A stretch of 64,000 bases of DNA from Zarea fungicola (lineage: Eukaryota > Ascomycota > Sordariomycetes > Hypocreales > Cordycipitaceae), in NCBI GenBank assembly GCA_900169235.1, contig FWCC01000275.1, positions 1 through 64,000 on the forward strand, in the 5' to 3' direction. Position 1 is the stretch's first letter, and each line of letters begins with the position of its first letter. The position numbers were made by a program, and so were the translations under genes. Positions 56,914 through 64,000 of this stretch are shown piece after piece. The notes beneath the pieces were generated by a model. It made no database searches, was not told the DNA's origin, and saw only the letters and a list, made by a program, of their open reading frames with translations.

Positions 56914-59900
56914 ATTATAGCAAAAGCAGCAGCTAGAAGCGCGTCGTGGTAGGCACCAAACACCAACACTAACTATACTTGTAACAACTACATTGTCTTA
57001 TTATGTCTCCATTTTCTTTATCCATTGTTCAGTGGTGGAGTGTATCTTTTGGCGGCAGCTATATCTGCCAGTCGAATCTTTGACAGATCGCGATTAGGCA
57101 ATTTTGCGATGAAGACTCCGTGTCGGCTGAATGTCGTAACACTAACAAGACTAATTCGGTGATGAAGGGAAAGAGCTATAAGGCCTAATACTGCACCAAC
57201 CGGTGTGGTGCCCACGTTTTGCTCGTGGCATGTTCGCCCTTTGTAATTAAGAACTAGCACCGACTGCTCAGTCGCCGCAGCGCGCGGATATTGGAAGCGA
57301 CACTGCCTGCTGGCTTGCAGGCCGCCGTGCTGATGTGGAACATACAGGTGTGAGACGACGGCTCCCAGCGTGGCCTCAGAAACTGCCACGGATAGAAAAT
57401 ATCAATATGAGACTCTTACGGGTCTGTTACATTTTGGCGAATGCCTGCAGGTACGCAGTACAGTAGACCCCCAGTGATTCAAATATTTTGGTTTACAGAA
57501 CCGGAAAATGGTGATTAGACTAGAGTTTCGGTCTGAAGAGTTGACTCTGTCGCCCTCTGTCCTGTGAGAGAGTTAAGTGCGACACTGGGCCTTATCGAGC
57601 TCACTTCACCAATACAATGCAGTCGTCGCTTTGCAGCCCTCCGCCTGAGGAATATTTATAGGCTTGATCAAGCAAGTTTGGATCTGGCAACGACGGATTG
57701 AGTCTACTTATGTAAAACTCACTCATGATCTCGTAGTATTCGGAATCTCCTAGGCAACCCAGTAGCCGGAGTAGCTCGCCGGAGGCTTATTTTGACGTTC
57801 TTCCCGCCAAGAATAGATGCATGTGTCCGCGGTATCTCTTGCAATTTGCTGCACAAGAAGATTCATCGGCCCGTTTGTGGGTTTAATTGATTACGAAGTG
57901 TACCAGAATTGGCCAACTAATCATCTATACGCTTCGTTTCTGCAAAAACCTCCACATGGACGCCGGCTGAAATCTTTTGCTTTACCATTCATTCGCTCAA
58001 ACTCGAAAATCCACTGGTCAGCCAAGATCCAGTGGCTATTGCTACCGCGCCTGTACCAATTCATCCACTCTCGGCACAAAATGATGTACTTATAAGTTTT
58101 CATTTCCTGCGCGGTTACCAGAGTGGCGCGCGAGCGTATTCGGCCCTTCTCAATCATGATATCTAACAAATGGAATTTAACAACGCCCGTCTAGGATCCT
58201 GCCGAGCTGGCTGACTTTGCCGGTCTACCTCCCTGGCACGTAGCATCAAGCGCTCAGTGTGCAGCTAATTTCAATTGTATGCTGCGCCATCATACGATAC
58301 GGAGTGCCAAGAATCTGCTGTGCAGGGTCCCCTTTTTCAAGTAGGTTATTGTAACCGGCCTGTGGATTAAGCGGGTTCCTCGTGCTTGCGGCCTGCTGTC
58401 TTCGTGCTTAGAAACTGTGCTTTCTCTTCTGAATGCTGCTCCTAGGCTATTTTATATATTCAGATCGATATGTAATGATCAAGCACCGGCACAAGGAACC
58501 ATCAGGTGAGGCGAGATGATGGGGGGTTACGGCCCCCGCTAGGCCTACAGCATCAACTAAAAGTAGGTAGTTACAGTATGCTTGCATTCTCAGCTGCCCA
58601 CTTCCGCCAAGGCAACGTTTCCCCTGCTTCAAGCCTCGCACGGTATTGCACCCGTTTTGGCTAGTAAAACACTGTTTGTGAGCTGTTTCTCGGTGGTAAG
58701 TACCTCTTCCTCGCGTTCATCATGTCGTTTACATGCGCGTTCAGTTTCTTTCTAGGCAATTTAGGCACAAGGGACAAGCCGTCCAAGCCTCTTCAGCGTC
58801 ACCATGCGTTCTTGTCTAAACCGCATTCTTAATCGCACCCCCTCCTCCTCTGCCAATGCACTGATTCTTCAATGGTCAAGTTTCTTTAGCAATTATCGAT
58901 TGGTGTCACCGGATAGGTGGCGCCGGCGCTTGAAAACGCCATGGGATGGGATGGGGGCAAGCGGATTGCACCGAAGAGAACTACTATTCCGGGTATCTAG
59001 CGCCGAGATACCTTTCATCTGTTAATCAACCAAACACGCGAGTCCCCACCGCCGCCGCTTCTCGCACGTCGAATGCGAAACGTGCTGTCAATGCAATTCC
59101 CTTGTGCGGTCATATCCAGCGCAGTACGTAAAGGAGGGGTGTGAGAAGGTTATGGATGAATAAATACTCGAGATTGTAGTTTCGCCGTGTTGTAACTTCT
59201 CTTCTATTTGTTCGGAATGGGCCAGTCTCGAGGCCGGTGCAATAGTCGAAGCAAGAACAGCAGTGAGATTCCCTTCATCGCATCTTCCAAAACATCTGCA
59301 TGCATCTCTATATATCGGACAATCTATACTGTAAGCAGCTCTGAAGGAGCGTTGGGAAGCAGGGCCGTAGCCATGTAATTGATTCCCACACTTGGAAATA
59401 AATTACAGCTCAGATTCGCCTGTACCAATAGTTTTGTGATAATGGCCCCTTGTCCCGGTTGGAAAGCTAGTCAGGGTCGCCGTCGGATCTAGAACAAGGC
59501 TGTGGGAGCCCTCGGTCTTCGAGAAATCATAAGCCTCTCTCGATGGAGTGATCCATGCCAAATGCGCCAGAGAGGCCATCGTTTGACGCCGGAGGGCGTT
59601 GACTGAGTAATAATTAGCCGATATCTCTCTTTTTTTATACAGTCATGTATTCGCAGTGCATAAAACAAAGATGAGCTATAGTACATTGGCTTACACGCAG
59701 TTCCGATTTGTATTTGGTCGCGTGTGGCCGATCTCGGGCAGGGAAAGGTACCCTCTCTGCCATAAATGCTCTTATGATCCCAGGTTTGTTGCTTCAGGCG
59801 TAAAGCCTTTGATATATACTGCTGGGGTTGCAGTCTTGATATCATAAATCCACCCGAATTATCCCATTTTGGGAAGGGCTCGGCATTGGATTGCAATTCT

Positions 59901-62900
59901 GCCACTGGCCACCAATGATTCACAGTTTACTGCGAAGGAATTGCTCCTCTGCCAACCTCCGCACTGCCAAATTAGATTCAGATAGTAAATTAGCGCAGAT
60001 CCAAGAGAAGAACGGGGTTAGCAGAGAGTTCCCTTCTCTCAGAGTGATACTCAGCCATGAGACGTTAGTCCCTAGTTACGTGTCCAAGATCTGGTGCCAT
60101 TCAGTTCAGGAAGCTGATTGTTTGACGTGGCAGGAAGCATGGAGTAGCTAGCTTTAACGCTGCTACAGGCACTTGAGGTGGAAGATTTCGTTTTGGCTGT
60201 CTTTGGATTAGCTCTGGCTATTACTCGGAAAATGATTGACGCCGGCCGTATCGTCGAAGTCCGGCTCCTTTTAGTGGTTTTGGGAGGTTTACCCGAGGAC
60301 CGAGTCCTCGGCACGATTACTACTCCGACAAATTTGTATTTGGCCATTTCGAATTTAAGGTTGGACAAAGAAAGATGTGACTCTTAAAAGTAACGATACC
60401 CAAAAGAAGGCTTCACAACCGAGAAACGCGTCTTGCATTATAGATTCAGGCGTTTTGTAAAAGCAAACCTGGATTTAATGGTGTGGATAGCATCAGTAGA
60501 GCATCTGCACCTTGATTTGGAAGGTTCTAAACGGAAAACATTTCGGCCGACGGCCCTTGCCGACCATTGCCGGCCCTTACTTATTTGTAGTATAGGTTTT
60601 ACGTATTAGAGAATTTCTCAGAATCTAGCGACATGTGTATGAGCTTAATATTTCTCTTGATCTTTTGCGATTCTACGGCCTGCTTTGGTTCAGCTTCCGA
60701 CGATTCACCGCCAGTGCTGTAGCATCAGGTTTTGGTAACTCGCCCCTGATGCATACTGAAGGAGACTTCAGTTATGCCGCATTCACGCGTGAAAACCAAG
60801 GCTCGCAAATGACAATGCAGTTTGGTGATTGGATCTGTTTCCATGATTGGTGCACTCGTCTAAACGATGCTGTGAGTCAGCCAACGCTTTCAGCTGGGCG
60901 TAGAAATGGGGCTGAACGACTTCATTCTTCTAGAAAGAGGCGGGCGGAGGGTTGGTCAAAAACAGAACCTGTTCAGCCAATAAACCGGGAAAAGTCTTGC
61001 AAAAGGGCCGGTAATAAGAAGTCACTAGAAACCACTGGTAAAATGTCGTCTGATGGAGGACAAGGCATAGACAAGCTCCGTTGCCTTCACAAGCCCTGGC
61101 GTAAGTAAAGGTAACAGGAGTGTAGCAGTACTACTAGGTAGCAGGTACCTACACACGATCCATCGCACTGTAAAATGTAAGGCTCAGCATGTCGGCTGCC
61201 CTTTTAAGAATCTGACTGGCGGCTAGGTTCCCCTCTTAATACCTATACGAAGGACATTTGGAGACATGTTAGAACCCGTTCGCAGCGCTAGTTAGTGGTT
61301 GCATCGCAAAGTTTAGCTGAAAAAGCCTAAATAGATTCCGAACCGTCCTCGTGTCGTTCAAGATTAGTTGCCAGCCCAAAATCCCCTGCAGGAAGCAGCA
61401 TGGCCGATATTGGAACACATCCACCCATTCTGTAATGATCTTTCCTTTTTAAGTTGGGGTAGGTGACGAGCTTCCTATCAGGAGAGTGCAACTCGCCTTG
61501 CGCACTTTGTAGTGGTATAGTGACGAATTCCATTGTCAATGTGCTAAAATTAACTCGCAATAGTATATCGTTCTGCAACTTACCAAACAGTCCTCTTTGC
61601 CCTGTGTATCTCTTGGTGAGGCTCACCAAGTTTCTTGGTCTCTCAAAATTGGAAATCGACGAGGCTGGCAAATCAACTATAGCGTCAACAGGACCTCTAT
61701 ACTAAGAAATTATCCACCGCAGTGGCAGCAGCCTACAACACTGTGATATAGGATTTATTTATTTAACTATTAAAAAAGAAGAAAGAAAAGACAACTAATC
61801 CAGATTGGCCAAAACTTCCCGTGCACCGCGAGGCTTGACCAGCCTGAACCGTATTGCTCGTGTTGCCAGGGGTATTCACGTCAGGATGAGCACCATCAGT
61901 ATGTATTTTCTACCCGTATGATTTTCGATTTTCAAGCCCTCTCCGTTTCCTGTAGACGGCAAAGCATTGGTAAGTATGAACCGCCTGTCACTATCCTGGT
62001 ATAGAAAAGAAGTGACTCTACGTCATCAGTAGCCTTTCAAGCATTAAGTAATGTACTATGCATATAACTCCTTGAAATGTGAACTTGTTCACTTTTCAGA
62101 ATGTGGACCAGGTCCGATACTCCATGCTGAGCTCTCAAAGCCCATGACTTTGCCAGTCTGGTTTTAGCATATCTCTCCAAAAAAAAAATCAGCAGGTAGC
62201 GGCATATATGCCGACTTGTGGAATGAAAACTACTTTAGAAGTCCCAAGAAATGCCCGTGGCTTTCCCTGCGGCTGCCAGCATTTGTCATGGAACACCGAA
62301 GTATGTCCAGGGAGGGCATCTAGTCACAACGTTGATTTATTATGATAGGAGTGAACTCCTTACATATGACCTATTGTATGCCACAACTATATGTATTGCT
62401 AAAGTATGTCCGGGATTTCGGCCAGCTGTCTGTCTGTTCGAGGCACTATTCCCACAATTGCGCCTCTCAGGTCATCAGCATCTGCATATGTACATAGACC
62501 TGACTAGATCCGGCTACCATCCACACACTAAAAACCACCCCCCTGCATGTGCCTGCTCGCCTCCACCTGGTCGTTGCACCAAGTCTTCTCTGGGGCTTGC
62601 TTCCCGACGGGTTGCTAAGACTTCAAGCAAACCAGTCATCTCTCGCAAATGCCTGCGCCGGCCAGGTGCAAGCGCCTCTGCTATCGGCCATCAATTGCGA
62701 TGTAAGCCCGCTAGCATATCAAGAGTCTCATCTTTTTAGTACTTTATGTAGTTTGACTTTGTGAGACTTAGTGACCCGAGTTCACTGACTGACTAGACCG
62801 GCGTATGCAACCTATTTCACTTACAGCCTTGCTTGGCTCAAGACTCTGACTCTCAAACCCCGTCTCACAGCCCCCAAACAGCTCTTTCCGTGCATCCGGG

Positions 62901-64000
62901 CGGCTGAAAGCCCTGTCACCAGTTTTATTACTACAGCCTTTACTGCCCGAGACGCCATCATGCGCTCTTTTGAAAGACACTGACGGTAGACGGAGACACC
63001 TGCGGTGAGGCGCAGCGATTGTTAACATCGTTGCACAAACATATCACCTCTAGTAACGGGTACAAGGACCAAGGCCGTAATGGGGCAGCCACATGCACTC
63101 CATATTGCACCACGTAAATGACGAATTCGTAGGTGTTTTTTCATGCGTACTTATGTGACGCTGATGCCTTGCAGCTGGGTACCACCACAAGGCAACTGTC
63201 CGTCTACATATGCCAATTCCATGTACTTTGTAAACTCGGTCGCGGGCCATCGCTTACTGTGCATGGTATTGTCGCTGTGGCTCTAGGGCATCGTACTGCG
63301 TCCTCAAAAGAGCATAAAACTAGATCACTCACTTCAGTCTAATTGAGTTATCGCCACAACGGATAAAGAGTTTTTATTCCTGGTATTTGTGGCATATCGA
63401 CTTGGATGCTGCTAGTCCTCCCCTAAGGTCTCAGCCCACTCAGCTAGGTAGGCCTTCGCCCCCATCTCTTCACACACCCCCTGTAGCCGCCGTCTGCAGC
63501 AGCATGTAAGTTCCTTGGGTTGCTGTTTCTACACAGTACGTCACCCCCCTGTAATTGCCTGCCGTTACGCAAGGTGTCGGACCTGACGTTCTGCCCTACC
63601 GGCTGCGATACACTTAGTCTGCCTAACTAGCACTGCTTGGCCCGCATGTCCTCTTATTATAATTTGCGGATGGAGGGGAGGGGTGGTAAAACTGATACTG
63701 GCCCATTGCCCGCTGGTAGGCAATAAGTCTCTGAGAGGTACAAGGGTTTATTAAACAGCGGTAGTCGCTCTTCTTCCGGCCCGTTCGGCTTGCTTGCTTC
63801 TATTTCCATTGTAAAACACCGTATTTAAACAGGGCTCAACCCGTTGCTTTGCTCAGGAAGTTGCCCACTTACACCAATCTAAGTGCACCAAGCGAAGGCC
63901 AACTGTCTTGTCACATGTGCGGTCAACGCGGTTCTGTTGACTGCAAATATTCAAAGAGCGGCAAACACTATAGATTATTTTTATTGCGCGATCTCATGGT
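56914..64000. other. Gene-poor region, 7.1 kb, to the window edge
   Basis: No gene is supported. Open frames at 60072-60387, 60635-61108, 61327-61671 and 62251-62739 lack family resemblance, mostly rely on non-ATG starts, or have equally open frames on the other strand. A 7-base perfect inverted repeat with a 3-base loop (CGAGGAC..GTCCTCG) lies at about 60295-60311. No terminal repeats, transposase or telomeric repeats are seen. Confidence 0.4.

Noticed and set aside
60072..60387. Overlapping basic minus-strand frame and hydrophobic plus-strand frame
   Set aside because: Two opposite-strand readings are equally plausible. Neither has a recognised family or promoter-like context.
60635..61108. 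157-codon plus-strand frame
   Set aside because: It starts at GTG with no fungal start context. The composition is not gene-like and no motif is recognised.
61327..61671. 114-codon minus-strand frame with fairly protein-like composition
   Set aside because: The start is a TTG, no family is recognised, and the plus strand is open over most of the same stretch. It could be a fragment but is not supported.
62251..62739. 162-codon plus-strand frame, Cys/Pro-rich
   Set aside because: There is no signal peptide or cysteine spacing pattern of a known family. It is probably chance.

Overview
The window is nuclear DNA of a filamentous ascomycete. Its genes have short introns (roughly 45-150 bases, GT..AG, a few with AAG acceptors), and every recognisable protein reads as a Sordariomycete, most likely a hypocrealean, ortholog. 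That placement is inferred from the protein sequences, not from a database search. No operons, CRISPR arrays, rRNA genes, convincing tRNAs, telomere repeats or intact transposons are visible. I support 20 confident protein genes, two moderate ones (a Pop8-like RNase P/MRP protein and a 64-residue protein) and two tentative gene remnants.

Layout. (1) 1-11.8 kb: SNF1/AMPK beta subunit, the KEOPS enzyme Kae1, the NuA4 scaffold Epl1, calcineurin B, and an unrecognised 394-residue protein. (2) 11.8-18.4 kb: a gene-poor stretch with scattered coding-like remnants. (3) 18.4-34.9 kb: a compact housekeeping block with almost perfectly alternating divergent and convergent pairs. These are mitoribosomal uS9m / eEF1B-gamma, a NIF-type HAD phosphatase / Rrp36, Coq8 followed in tandem by Es2, Ppt1 (PP5), a Pop8-like protein / Spt4, and Kin17 / Yju2. 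(4) 35-43 kb: sparse, with a 64-residue protein, a GNAT acetyltransferase and two cryptic minus-strand coding segments. (5) 43.2-56.9 kb: an AIF-like oxidoreductase, Mediator Med5/Nut1, an Irc22-like ER membrane protein, an Irc20/SHPRH-like SNF2-RING protein, and mitoribosomal mS41. (6) 56.9-64 kb: no gene I can support.

The genes do not form one pathway. Themes recur: RNA processing (Rrp36, Es2, Kin17, Yju2, Pop8-like, Kae1), transcription and chromatin (Epl1, Spt4, Med5, the SNF2-RING protein), mitochondria (uS9m, mS41, Coq8) and signalling (SNF1 beta, calcineurin B, PP5). Most splice structures were rebuilt by hand from donor/acceptor sites and reading-frame phase. Each confident spliced model has a coding length divisible by three and joins family motifs correctly.

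I found no clear undescribed system. The best candidates for something new are the cryptic spliced segment at 37.5-38.5 kb, the small upstream ORFs before calcineurin B, the unrecognised 394-residue protein, and the 64-residue protein.
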